The position numbers were made by a program, and so were the translations under genes. A stretch of DNA of 64,000 nt from JAPKYZ01 sp033763835 (lineage in GTDB: Bacteria; Acidobacteriota; Terriglobia; Bryobacterales; Bryobacteraceae): positions 124,001 to 188,000 of the forward strand of contig JANRJS010000014.1 in NCBI GenBank assembly GCA_033763835.1, read 5' to 3'. The notes beneath the pieces are model-generated. The model was not told where the DNA came from. It saw nothing but the letters and a program-made list of their open reading frames with translations, and did no database searches. Positions 1 through 8,314 of this stretch are shown piece by piece; the stretch's first letter is position 1; each line of letters opens with the position of its first letter.

Positions 1-2
1 GT

Positions 3-779
3 TCGGTGAACTTCCCCTTGCCCTCGAAACGTTCCGGCTGGCTGAACCGGGCGTTGACGGGTGGATTTCCCGAGGCCGTTTCGCGCCGTACGGCGGAGCG
101 CCGCCAAGCGTGGTTCCGCAGTTATCTCACCACGATTTTGGAGCGCGACGTACGCGATCTGGCAAACATCGAGGGGCTCACGGCGATGCCGCGCTTGCTG
201 ACCTTGCTCGCGTCCCGGCTCGGTGGACTGTTGAACTTCGCGTCGCTTTCGACGGACATGGCCATGCCGCAAACGACGCTGAAGCGCTACCTGACGCTGT
301 TAGAGACCGTCTTTCTGATTCGACTGTTACCTCCGTGGCACACCAACCTCGGATTGCGGTTGATCAAAAGTCCCAAGCTCTACCTGCTCGACTCCGGGCT
401 GGCCGCTCACTTATCGGGCGCGACGCCGGAGCAGATTCGCACGCAACCGCGATGGAGCGGGCCGCTCTTCGAGAACTTCATCGTGATGGAGTTGACCAAG
501 CAAGCCTCCTGGAGCAAACGCCCGCCCGGGCTGTTCCACTACCGCAGCCTAGCCGGTCAAGAGGTGGACATCCTCGTCGAGTCTCCGGCGGGCCAAGTGG
601 TGGGCATCGAGGTAAAGGCCGCCGCCAGCGTCGGCGCGCAAGACTTTCGCGGGCTCAAGTCGCTGGCCGAGGCGATCGGAAAGAAGTTCCATCGTGGCAT
701 CGTGCTGTACGCGGGCGACGAGGCCGTGGCGTTCGGCGACCGGTTGTGGGCCGTGCCGTGGGATGTCATTACCGGCTAA
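3..779 (+). CDS. DUF4143-type AAA ATPase, C-terminal part
   Basis: The reading frame is open to the left edge, so the start and the N-terminal P-loop ATPase lie outside the window. What remains begins at the GGFPEAV segment that usually joins the ATPase to the DUF4143 region, followed by a winged-helix-like stretch (LKRYLTLLETVFLIRLLPPW) and YLLDSGLAAHLSG. The C-terminus carries a restriction-endonuclease-like signature (QEVDILVE, then GIEVKA). Proteins of this family are predicted ATP-binding proteins of unclear role, often found alone in genomes. A GTG at 6 is in frame but is very unlikely to be the real start. The family call is confident; the function is not known. Confidence 0.85.
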   Translation, partial: SVNFPLPSKRSGWLNRALTGGFPEAVSRRTAERRQAWFRSYLTTILERDVRDLANIEGLTAMPRLLTLLASRLGGLLNFASLSTDMAMPQTTLKRYLTLLETVFLIRLLPPWHTNLGLRLIKSPKLYLLDSGLAAHLSGATPEQIRTQPRWSGPLFENFIVMELTKQASWSKRPPGLFHYRSLAGQEVDILVESPAGQVVGIEVKAAASVGAQDFRGLKSLAEAIGKKFHRGIVLYAGDEAVAFGDRLWAVPWDVITG

Positions 780-789
780 CCTCGACTGC

Positions 790-1815
790 ATGACCCGTCG
801 CGCCGCATTGGGGGCGGGAGCCGCGCTCGCCGCTCCCGCGCAATCTCCCGCCCGCCCGCTCGTAAAGCCGAAAGCGCTCAAGCCCGGCGACACGGTGGGC
901 CTGATCACGCCGTCCACCTATGTCTCCGATCCCGTGCGGCTCGAATTGCTGAAGCTCACCACCGAGCATTTCGGGCTCAAGATGAAGACCGGCCGCAACG
1001 TCCGCAAGAAAGCGGGATACCTCGGCGGCTCGATCGCCGAACGGGTGGCCGACCTGCACGACATGTTCGCCGATCCAGAGGTCGCCGGGATTATCTGCGT
1101 GCGCGGCGGCTACGGTTCGCCGCAACTGCTCGACAAGATCGACTACTCGCTGATCGCGAAGAACCCAAAAGTATTTGCCGGGTACAGCGACATCACGGCG
1201 ATGCATCTCGCCATCCACCGGCACTCGAACCTCGTGACGTTCCACTCGCCGGTAGTCTTGTCGCGGTTCACCGACTTTAGTCAAGAACATTTTCGCGCCA
1301 CCTTGTTTCAAGGCGCGCCGAAGCGGCACACGATCCGCAATCCGCCGGAGCGTAACCCGCTACGGCCCGCGCATCCTGTGCGGGCGATTCGCCCGGGTAA
1401 AGCTCGCGGCCCGCTCACCGGCGGCAATCTCACGCTAATTTCGTCGCTGATGGGCACGCCTTTCGAGCCCGACACGCGCGGCAAACTTTTCTTCCTCGAA
1501 GACGTCGGCGAAGAGCCTTACCGCATCGACCGGATGCTGACTCAGTTACGCCTTGCGGGCAAGTTCGACCAATGCGCGGGCGTGGTCGTGGGCGAATGCG
1601 TCGATTGCAACCCCAAAGAATTCCGGCCCGGGTTCGAATCGACGTTCTCGCTGAACGAAGTTCTCGAAGACATTCTGAGCGGCTTGAAAGTCCCCGTGCT
1701 TTCGGGACTCTTAATCGGCCACACCGACGATCAAGCGACGTTGCCGTTAGGCGTGATGGCGGAGATGGATGCGGCGGCGGGCACGCTGACGCTCGAAGAA
1801 TCGGGCGTAATCTAG
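790..1815 (+). CDS. LD-carboxypeptidase, peptidase family S66
   Basis: A 341-residue protein of the S66 (LdcA-like) family, which removes the terminal D-residue from L,D-linked tetrapeptides during murein recycling. The three expected catalytic residues can be placed: Ser133 in GYSD, Glu237 in FFLED and His311 in GHTDD. The ATG at 790 was chosen because it yields MTRRAALGAGAALAAPAQ, a twin-arginine-like export signal; an upstream in-frame extension runs inside the previous gene. Export would be unusual compared with cytoplasmic E. coli LdcA but fits other secreted S66 members. It ends five bases before tRNA-Ser. The name ldcA is plausible, but the family also contains MccF-type immunity proteins. 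Confidence 0.88.
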   Translation: MTRRAALGAGAALAAPAQSPARPLVKPKALKPGDTVGLITPSTYVSDPVRLELLKLTTEHFGLKMKTGRNVRKKAGYLGGSIAERVADLHDMFADPEVAGIICVRGGYGSPQLLDKIDYSLIAKNPKVFAGYSDITAMHLAIHRHSNLVTFHSPVVLSRFTDFSQEHFRATLFQGAPKRHTIRNPPERNPLRPAHPVRAIRPGKARGPLTGGNLTLISSLMGTPFEPDTRGKLFFLEDVGEEPYRIDRMLTQLRLAGKFDQCAGVVVGECVDCNPKEFRPGFESTFSLNEVLEDILSGLKVPVLSGLLIGHTDDQATLPLGVMAEMDAAAGTLTLEESGVI

Positions 1816-1820
1816 GAAGT

Positions 1821-1910
1821 GGAGGAATGGCCGAGCGGTTTATGGCAGCGGTCTTGAAAACCGTCGTACCTTTACCGGTACCGGGGGTTCGAATCCCTCT
1901 TCCTCCGCCA
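1821..1910 (+). tRNA. tRNA-Ser (UGA anticodon)
   Basis: A 90-base class II tRNA. The acceptor GGAGGAA pairs with TTCCTCC, followed by discriminator G and an encoded CCA. The anticodon loop CTTGAAA reads TGA. There is a long variable arm (TACCTTTACCGGTA region) and a T-arm with TTCGAAT. It lies five bases after the LD-carboxypeptidase stop, so the two may share a transcript. Confidence 0.97.
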
Positions 1911-1914
1911 TCTC

Positions 1915-1942
1915 TTTAGAGACATTAAATCGGGCATATAAT
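1915..1942 (+). promoter_or_regulatory. Promoter with consensus -10, leaderless arrangement
   Basis: A perfect TATAAT at 1937-1942 is preceded at 16 bases by TTTAGA (1915-1920, four of six matches to the -35 consensus). Only six bases separate the -10 from the ATG at 1949, so transcription would start at or next to the start codon. No ribosome binding site could fit in the transcript. Confidence 0.55.
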
Positions 1943-1948
1943 CGCGCC

Positions 1949-4030
1949 ATGCGGTATGCGGTACTCCTGCTCGCTCCCTCGCTGGCCGGGGCGGACCTCG
2001 ACGCCTTCGTAAACGCCCAACTCAAGGCGAAAGGTTTACAAGCCGCGCCGCGAGCCGATCACCGCAAGCTCATCCGCCGCGTGGCCCTCGATCTAACCGG
2101 CTTGCCGCCCGAGCGCGGCGATTTTGAGCTGTCCTACGAAAAGGCGGTCGAAAAGTATCTCGCCTCTCCGGCTTATGGCGAACGTTGGGGCCGCCACTGG
2201 CTGGATGTCGCGCGTTACGCCGATTCGAATGGTTACGAGCACGATTACGATCGACCGAACGCCTGGCGTTATCGCGACTACGTGATCCGCGCCTTCAACG
2301 AGAACAAGCCCTTCGACCGGTTTCTGCGCGAGCAAATCGCCGGCGACGAGTTCGACGAACCGACACCCGATTCGCTAATCGCCACCGGGTTCTTGCGCAA
2401 CTACGCGAAGGTCGGCTATCGCGAGAAGGACAATCCGCAATTCCGGCTCGAGTATCTCGACGACATGATCGCGACACTCGGGCGTGGCGTCATGGGTCTC
2501 ACGCTGCAATGCGCGCGCTGCCACAACCACAAGTTCGACCCCATTTCGCAGCGGGATTACTACGGCATGCAGGCGATTTTGTGGGGTTACGTCGAAGTCG
2601 ATCATCCGTTGACCGGCAAGGAAGAGGCGGACCGCTGGCGCGCGGCGAACGCCGCCGTCGAAGCGAAGCTCACCGATGTGAAGCGCGAACTGGCGACGCT
2701 CGAAAAGCCGTACAAGGACAAACTGCTGCCCGCCCGGCTCAAGAAGTTTCCGGCGAACGTGCTCGAAGCGATCGCCACTCCCGAAGACAAGCGCACGCCG
2801 GGACAGGTACTACTCGCCAATCAGGTGCTGCGCACGACCAACGTGCCCGGTGCGGAAGCGGCGAAGATCATGACACCCGAGGACGCGGCGTTGCGGGAGG
2901 GATTGCTTAAGCGAATCGCCGAGATCGAGAAGGAGCGTCCGGCGCCGATTCCGGTGGCGATGGGGATCACAGATGGCGACTACCGATTCACCCCCGATGG
3001 CGCCGGCGACGAACCAGCCCCCGGAAAGGGCATAAAGCGCGAGGCGATCGAAGGGTCGTTTCTGTTCGATGGCAAACGTCCCTACAAGGTGCCGCCTGGA
3101 GTGCCGGTGAAACCCGCCTTTCCGAAGATGCTCGTAACGGGCACGCCGCCGGTGGAGCTTCCGCCGCACGACGGGCGCACTTCGGGCCGCCGCCGGGCGC
3201 TTGCCGAATGGCTGGTTTCGCCCGATCATCCGCTGACGGCGAAAGTGTTCGTCAATCGCGTTTGGCACCACCATTTCGGACGCGGCATCGTCGCGACGCT
3301 CGACAACTTCGGCAAGCTCGGCGACGCTCCTTCGCATCCCGAACTGCTTGACGCTTTGGCGAAAGAGTTCGTGGCCGATGGCTGGAATATCAAAAACCTG
3401 CATCGCCGGATGGTGATGACGGAAGCCTATCGGCGCGAATCGAGCTTCGACCACGCGGGCAATTTGAAGATCGATCCAGAGAACATTTCCCTATGGCGGT
3501 TCCGCATGCAGCGCCTGGAGGCGGAAGCGGTGCGCGATCAAATCCTCGCCGTGGCGGGGTCGCTCAATCGCACGGTAGGCGGACCGGCGGTATTCCCGCC
3601 GCTCGCGCCCGAAGTGGCGGCGCAGATGAAGAATGGCATCTGGAATACGCAGCCGGAAGGTCCGGAGACTTGGCGGCGCAGTGTGTACGTGTACCGCAAG
3701 CGCGGGCTGCCGTTCCCTTTCTTCGAAGTGTTCGATTTACCCGATCAGAACGCGACCTGCAACCGCCGTAATACTTCGACCGTACCGACGCAAGCGCTGA
3801 CGCTGCTGAACAATGAGTTTGTGCTGGCGCAGTCGGAGAGGCTCGCAGCGCGAGTCAAGGAATCGACGGTCGATCCCGGCGAGCAAGTCGGAATGCTTTA
3901 TCAGTTCGCCTTGGGCCGCACGCCGGAATTGCGCGAACGGCAACTCGCGCTCGACTATCTGAAGACCGGCTCTCTCGCGGGCCTGGGCCACGTCTTGTTC
4001 AACACCAGCGAGTTTCTGTATCTGAGATAG
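1949..4030 (+). CDS. DUF1549/DUF1553 domain protein, secreted
   Basis: A 693-residue protein with an N-terminal signal peptide (MRYAVLLLAPSLAGA), a DUF1549 domain over about residues 20-220 that includes CARCHNHKFDP, and a DUF1553 domain in the C-terminal half with RALAEWLVSP, VNRVWHHHFGRG and MVMTEAYRR. These domains are typical of Planctomycetes and Acidobacteria and often sit in a longer protein with an N-terminal cytochrome c domain, which is absent here. The biochemical role is unknown; involvement in polymer degradation is often proposed. It is paired with the DUF1501 gene starting four bases after its stop, the usual partner. The start is set by the signal peptide and by the -10 box six bases upstream. 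Confidence 0.93.
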   Translation: MRYAVLLLAPSLAGADLDAFVNAQLKAKGLQAAPRADHRKLIRRVALDLTGLPPERGDFELSYEKAVEKYLASPAYGERWGRHWLDVARYADSNGYEHDYDRPNAWRYRDYVIRAFNENKPFDRFLREQIAGDEFDEPTPDSLIATGFLRNYAKVGYREKDNPQFRLEYLDDMIATLGRGVMGLTLQCARCHNHKFDPISQRDYYGMQAILWGYVEVDHPLTGKEEADRWRAANAAVEAKLTDVKRELATLEKPYKDKLLPARLKKFPANVLEAIATPEDKRTPGQVLLANQVLRTTNVPGAEAAKIMTPEDAALREGLLKRIAEIEKERPAPIPVAMGITDGDYRFTPDGAGDEPAPGKGIKREAIEGSFLFDGKRPYKVPPGVPVKPAFPKMLVTGTPPVELPPHDGRTSGRRRALAEWLVSPDHPLTAKVFVNRVWHHHFGRGIVATLDNFGKLGDAPSHPELLDALAKEFVADGWNIKNLHRRMVMTEAYRRESSFDHAGNLKIDPENISLWRFRMQRLEAEAVRDQILAVAGSLNRTVGGPAVFPPLAPEVAAQMKNGIWNTQPEGPETWRRSVYVYRKRGLPFPFFEVFDLPDQNATCNRRNTSTVPTQALTLLNNEFVLAQSERLAARVKESTVDPGEQVGMLYQFALGRTPELRERQLALDYLKTGSLAGLGHVLFNTSEFLYLR

Positions 4031-4034
4031 GCGC

Positions 4035-5429
4035 ATGAAACGCTTCTGGAACCGGCGCGACTTTCTTTTCCAATCGGGCGGCGGATTGTCGGGCGTGGCG
4101 CTCGCGTCTTTGCTTCAGGCCGATCATCCATATGCGCCGCGGCCTACGCATCATGCCCCGCGCGCCAAGGCCGTCATTTCGCTGTTCATGTCGGGCGGCG
4201 TGAGCCAAGTGGATTCGTTCGATCCCAAGCCGATGCTCGCGAAGTACGCCGGGCAGCCGCTAACGGGCAAGGGCGATATCGTCGTGCGGCAAGGCCACCC
4301 CGGGCCGTTGATGCCGAGTCCGTTCGAATTCAAACGCTACGGCGAGTGCGGGCTTGAAGTCTCCGAACTGTTCCCGCGCATCGGCGCGCACGCCGATACG
4401 CTCGCCGTGTTGCGCAGTTGTTGGGGCAAGTCGAACGATCACGTTCAGGCGCACTACGAACTCGCGAGCGGTGTCATCCGCATGGGCTATCCGAGCCTCG
4501 GCAGCTGGCTAACCTACGGCCTCGGCACGGAGAACCAGAGCCTGCCCGCGTTTGTCGTGATTTACGACGCGCGTGGCGGACCGTTCGGCGGACCGTCCAA
4601 TTGGAGCGCCGGATTCATGCCGGCCGCCTACCAAGGAACGGTGTTGCGCGCGGCGGGCGATCCGATCGTCGATCTCAATCCCCCTGCGTCGATGCGCCCC
4701 GAAGAACAACGCGCGCGGCTAAAGCTGCTCGACGAGTTGAATAAGCTCGACCTCGAAAAGAATCCCGGGCATTCGGAGTTGGCGGCGCGGATTTCAGCGT
4801 ACGAACTCGCCTATCGCATGCAAGGCGCGGCTCCGGAGGCGGTGAACGTCAACGCGGAAAGCGAGCCGACCAAGAAACTCTACGGCCTCGACGATCCGGT
4901 GACGGAGCCCTTCGGACGCCAGTGCCTGATGGCGCGGCGGTTGGTGGAGCGAGGCACCCGGTTCGTGCAGCTGTATCACGGCGGACTGGGGAATCAGAAC
5001 ACCGATACCTGGGACGCGCACGAGGACGTCCGGTCGAATCACACAAAGCACGCGGCGGAAGTGGACCGCCCGATCGCCGGATTGTTGGCGGATTTGAAAG
5101 CGCGCGGACTGCTCGATTCGACGCTTGTGATCTGGCAAGGCGAGTTCGGGCGCATGCCGATTTCGCAGCGGGGTTTGGGGCGCGATCACAACCCCGGCGC
5201 GATGACCATCTGGATGGCGGGCGCGAAAATCAAGGGCGGGCAGACTATTGGCGCCTCCGATGAGTTCGGCTACCGCGCCGAAGAGCAGCGTATTTCGGTG
5301 CACGATCTACACGCGACGATTCTTCACTTGGTCGGCCTCGATCACAAGCGCCTCACTTATCGCTACCAGGGCCGGGACATGCGGCTCACCGACGTCGAAG
5401 GCGAGCTAGTGCCGCAGATCGTTAGTTGA
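4035..5429 (+). CDS. DUF1501 domain protein, Tat-like export signal
   Basis: A 464-residue protein of the DUF1501 family, which has an alkaline-phosphatase/sulfatase-like fold. The N-terminus has a twin-arginine motif (NRRDFLFQSGG) followed by a hydrophobic stretch. Family landmarks are SLFMSGGVSQVDSFDPKP, a region around VIWQGEFGRMP, and GRDHNPGAMTIWMAGA. It follows the DUF1549/DUF1553 gene by four bases and is almost certainly co-transcribed; this pairing recurs in Planctomycetes and Acidobacteria. The substrate is unknown. Its last 24 bases overlap the end of the convergent glycosyltransferase gene. Confidence 0.93.
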   Translation: MKRFWNRRDFLFQSGGGLSGVALASLLQADHPYAPRPTHHAPRAKAVISLFMSGGVSQVDSFDPKPMLAKYAGQPLTGKGDIVVRQGHPGPLMPSPFEFKRYGECGLEVSELFPRIGAHADTLAVLRSCWGKSNDHVQAHYELASGVIRMGYPSLGSWLTYGLGTENQSLPAFVVIYDARGGPFGGPSNWSAGFMPAAYQGTVLRAAGDPIVDLNPPASMRPEEQRARLKLLDELNKLDLEKNPGHSELAARISAYELAYRMQGAAPEAVNVNAESEPTKKLYGLDDPVTEPFGRQCLMARRLVERGTRFVQLYHGGLGNQNTDTWDAHEDVRSNHTKHAAEVDRPIAGLLADLKARGLLDSTLVIWQGEFGRMPISQRGLGRDHNPGAMTIWMAGAKIKGGQTIGASDEFGYRAEEQRISVHDLHATILHLVGLDHKRLTYRYQGRDMRLTDVEGELVPQIVS

Positions 5430-6716
5430 GGACTCGCGCCCGAAGAAGTCGCCGGGCGTCGAGTGAAAGTCGGGCGGCACCGAGCTGCGGCTCTCTTGCG
5501 CGGCGCGGTAAATCTCGCGTTCGAGATCGAGATACCGGCCCGCGACGGCGTTCCACGAGTAGCGTTCCGCGACGCGACGCGCCTCGGCGAGCCGGCTCTC
5601 GCGAGACGGTTCGTCGCCGAGAACGTGGGTCACCGCTTCGGCGAACGCCGCCGGAGTCGCGGGAACCGGCCAGCCGCACGATGGATCGAGGTACGTCGTC
5701 ACACCACCGGTATTCGGCGCGACAACGGGAATGCCCGAGGCCATCGCTTCGAGAGGCCCGATTCCAAAGGGTTCGCGCGGGTTGGGGTGGAGGAAGATGT
5801 CGAGGCTCGCGTAGAGCCGGGCGAGTTCTTGCGGATCGGTAATGTGGCCGAGAGAAAACGTGCGCCTCGGGGCCGCGGCCTCGCATTGCGCGGCGAACCG
5901 TTCGCGTTCCGATCCGTCGCCCGCGAGTATCAGACGGAAGTCGCGGGTACCGCGCCGCCGCAATTCGCCGAGCGTCTCCGCCAAGAGGCCCAGGTTCTTT
6001 TCCGGAACCAAACGGCCCGCGTAGAACAAGAGAACGCTCGCCTCCGATCCTCCCGCGCGATGGGCGACACTCGCACGTAGCGAAGGATCGCGATGGTGGG
6101 GCGACAGCCGCGAAAGGTCGACGCCCATCGGCTGAATCCACACAGACCGCCGCACCTTGTGCCCGCGCGCGGCCTGCCGCAACTCTTCGGCGGTATGCCG
6201 CGAGTTGGCGACGTGGTGATCGCATTGCGCGAAGTAGATCCACTTCATGTAGGCGCGGCAAAACCAGCGGCCCACGGCGGAATCGCCCAGGTAGGCGAGA
6301 AAGTTGTCGTCCATTCGTTCGCAACTGACGCCGACGACTACGGGACGTTCGGGCGATCGGGGACGATTTCGCAACAAGCCGCCGACATACGGCAAAGAGT
6401 ACTTGTCGCAGATTCCCACCAGGTGCGGCCGTACCCGCTCCAGCACGCGGCGGATGGGAGATCGCGGCCACAGATAGTGCTTCGGACCTAACAGCCGATA
6501 GTGCCCGTTCAATGGGGCGCGGTCCGCGCGGATCGAGTACAGCGAACCGTACCGGCCGACACGCTCCTCGCCGCCGGTTTCGCCGGGCACGACTAGGCTT
6601 AGCGCATGGTCGCGGTCGTCGGCCGCTTGAAACAACGCTCGGTAAAACGCGGCGATTCCGCCGGATGTGCCGTGCCAGGCGTTCGTAAGGTGAACCGAAC
6701 GGAAAGTATCCGTCAT
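5406..6716 (-). CDS. Glycosyltransferase, GT4-like (GT-B fold)
   Basis: A 436-residue glycosyltransferase. The N-terminal domain has the loop HGTSGGIAAFYRALFQ; the C-terminal domain carries FYAGRLVPEKNLGLLAE, the nucleotide-sugar site (LHPNPREPFGIGPLEAMASG), and the EX7E-like acid pair. These are typical of retaining GT4 enzymes that act in exopolysaccharide or glycolipid synthesis. The start was placed at the internal ATG at 6716 (MTDTFRSVHLTN), because the longer frame adds residues with no family similarity. It is a single gene facing the DUF1501 gene, so the acceptor cannot be inferred from context. Confidence 0.85.
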   Translation of the reverse strand: MTDTFRSVHLTNAWHGTSGGIAAFYRALFQAADDRDHALSLVVPGETGGEERVGRYGSLYSIRADRAPLNGHYRLLGPKHYLWPRSPIRRVLERVRPHLVGICDKYSLPYVGGLLRNRPRSPERPVVVGVSCERMDDNFLAYLGDSAVGRWFCRAYMKWIYFAQCDHHVANSRHTAEELRQAARGHKVRRSVWIQPMGVDLSRLSPHHRDPSLRASVAHRAGGSEASVLLFYAGRLVPEKNLGLLAETLGELRRRGTRDFRLILAGDGSERERFAAQCEAAAPRRTFSLGHITDPQELARLYASLDIFLHPNPREPFGIGPLEAMASGIPVVAPNTGGVTTYLDPSCGWPVPATPAAFAEAVTHVLGDEPSRESRLAEARRVAERYSWNAVAGRYLDLEREIYRAAQESRSSVPPDFHSTPGDFFGRESSTNDLRH

Positions 6717-6804
6717 GCCCCGGAAACATAAGCTTCGCACATTGTTTGGGCCTTCCACGGAGTTTTGGATACCCGGCGGGCGTACTTTGTTACGCTGAAA
6801 TTGG

Positions 6805-6880
6805 GACCCGGTAGCTCAGTTGGTAGAGCATCGCACTTTTAATGCGGTGGTCGCGAGTTCGAGCCTCGCCCGGGTCACCA
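6805..6880 (+). tRNA. tRNA-Lys (UUU anticodon)
   Basis: A 76-base tRNA. The acceptor GACCCGG pairs with CCGGGTC, with discriminator A and encoded CCA at 6878-6880. The D-arm is GCTC..GAGC and the anticodon loop CTTTTAA reads TTT. The T-loop is TTCGAGC. It ends three bases from the stop of the aldehyde dehydrogenase on the other strand. Confidence 0.97.
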
Positions 6881-6883
6881 TTC

Positions 6884-8314
6884 TCATACGTCGAACCGAA
6901 TTCCCTGTGCCAGCGGCAGTTCGCGCGACCAATTGATCGTTACCGTCTGCCGCCTCATATAAGCCTTCCAGGAATCGGAACCCGCCTCGCGTCCACCGCC
7001 CGTGTCTTTTTCGCCGCCGAACGCTCCACCGATTTCCGCGCCCGACGTTCCGATGTTGACGTTCGCGATCCCGCAATCGGACCCGCGCGCCGATAGAAAC
7101 GTCTCCGCCGAAATCAGATCGCGCGTGAAGATCGCCGACGATAACCCCTGCGGCACGGCGTTCTGCGCGGCGATGGCTTCGTCGAGCGAATCGAATTCGA
7201 TCAAGTAGAGGATCGGCGCGAAAATCTCTTCCCGCATGATCGGTAGCGCCGCAGGCGCGCGCACGATACAAGGTTCCACGTAACAGCCGCCGAGCGCGCG
7301 TCCACCGTAAACCACCTCCCCGCCCTGCTCGCGAATCGTCGCGAGCCCCTGTTGCATGCGCTCCACCGCTTCCGGCGAGACGAGCGGACCGACGAGCGTC
7401 GCCGGATCGCGCGAGTCGCCGATCCGCAGTTGGCGGTATGAGGCGATCAGCTTTTCGGTGAACTCGCGGGCGATCGACCGGTGCAGAAACAATCGCCGCA
7501 GCGTGGTGCAGCGCTGTCCGGCCGTACCCACCGCACCGAACACCGCGCCCCGCAACGTCAAATCGAGATCGGCGTCCGGCATCACGATCACGGCGTTGTT
7601 GCCGCCTAACTCGAGCAGCGTCCGCCCTAGCCGCGCCGCGACGGTCTGGGCCACCGCGCGGCCCATGCGCGTCGATCCGGTGGCGCTGATCAGCGGAAGA
7701 CGCGGGTCCGCCGAAAGACGCTCACCCAAGTCCGCGCCGCCGAACACGGTTTGGAAAACGCCCTCGAAGCCATGCGCGGCGAGAACGCGATCGCATAGGT
7801 CCTGGACAAACTTGGCGCACAGCGGCGCTTGCGGCGCGGGCTTCCAGAGCACGCAATCGCCGCACACCGCCGCGATTAGGGCGTTCCAGGCCCACACAGC
7901 AACGGGAAAGTTAAACGCTGTGACAACGCCCACCACGCCGAGCGGATGCCACTGCTCGTACATGCGATGGCCGGGACGTTCGGAGTGCATCGAAAGTCCG
8001 TAAAGCTGCCGCGACAGCCCGACGGCGAAATCGGCGATGTCGATCATTTCCTGCACTTCGCCTTCGCCTTCCGCGCGAATCTTACCCACCTCCGCCGTCA
8101 CTAGCGCACCGAGCTCGCCCTTCGCCGCGCGCAGCGCTTCGCCGATCTCGCGCACGATCGCTCCCCGGCGCGGCGCGGGAACCATACGCCAGCGAAGGAA
8201 CGCTTCTTGCGCTTTCGCGACGATACGGTCGTAGTCGGCGGGGGTAGTTACGGGCACGCTCCCCAGAAGCGCGCCGTCGATGGGAGAGCGGGATTCAATC
8301 GGCGATTCGATCAT
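6884..8314 (-). CDS. Aldehyde dehydrogenase, ALDH7-like (piperideine-6-carboxylate/aminoadipate semialdehyde type)
   Basis: A 476-residue NAD(P)-dependent aldehyde dehydrogenase. Active-site features: Asn135 in FNFP, Glu235 in LELGGNN and catalytic Cys269 in GQRCTT. The C-terminal segment NIGTSGAEIGGAFGGEKDTG followed by GREAGSDSWKAYMRRQT is characteristic of the ALDH7 (antiquitin/AmaB) family, which oxidises alpha-aminoadipate semialdehyde to aminoadipate in lysine breakdown. No other lysine catabolic gene is nearby, so the substrate is inferred from family alone. Its ATG abuts the stop of the upstream radical SAM gene with no gap, pointing to one transcript. Confidence 0.9.
   Translation of the reverse strand: MIESPIESRSPIDGALLGSVPVTTPADYDRIVAKAQEAFLRWRMVPAPRRGAIVREIGEALRAAKGELGALVTAEVGKIRAEGEGEVQEMIDIADFAVGLSRQLYGLSMHSERPGHRMYEQWHPLGVVGVVTAFNFPVAVWAWNALIAAVCGDCVLWKPAPQAPLCAKFVQDLCDRVLAAHGFEGVFQTVFGGADLGERLSADPRLPLISATGSTRMGRAVAQTVAARLGRTLLELGGNNAVIVMPDADLDLTLRGAVFGAVGTAGQRCTTLRRLFLHRSIAREFTEKLIASYRQLRIGDSRDPATLVGPLVSPEAVERMQQGLATIREQGGEVVYGGRALGGCYVEPCIVRAPAALPIMREEIFAPILYLIEFDSLDEAIAAQNAVPQGLSSAIFTRDLISAETFLSARGSDCGIANVNIGTSGAEIGGAFGGEKDTGGGREAGSDSWKAYMRRQTVTINWSRELPLAQGIRFDV

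Noticed and set aside
1572..1919. Open frame running through tRNA-Ser
   Set aside because: It lies in another frame of the LD-carboxypeptidase and covers the tRNA.
5422..6729. Second minus-strand frame over the glycosyltransferase
   Set aside because: Arg-rich, no motifs; the other frame carries the full glycosyltransferase signature.
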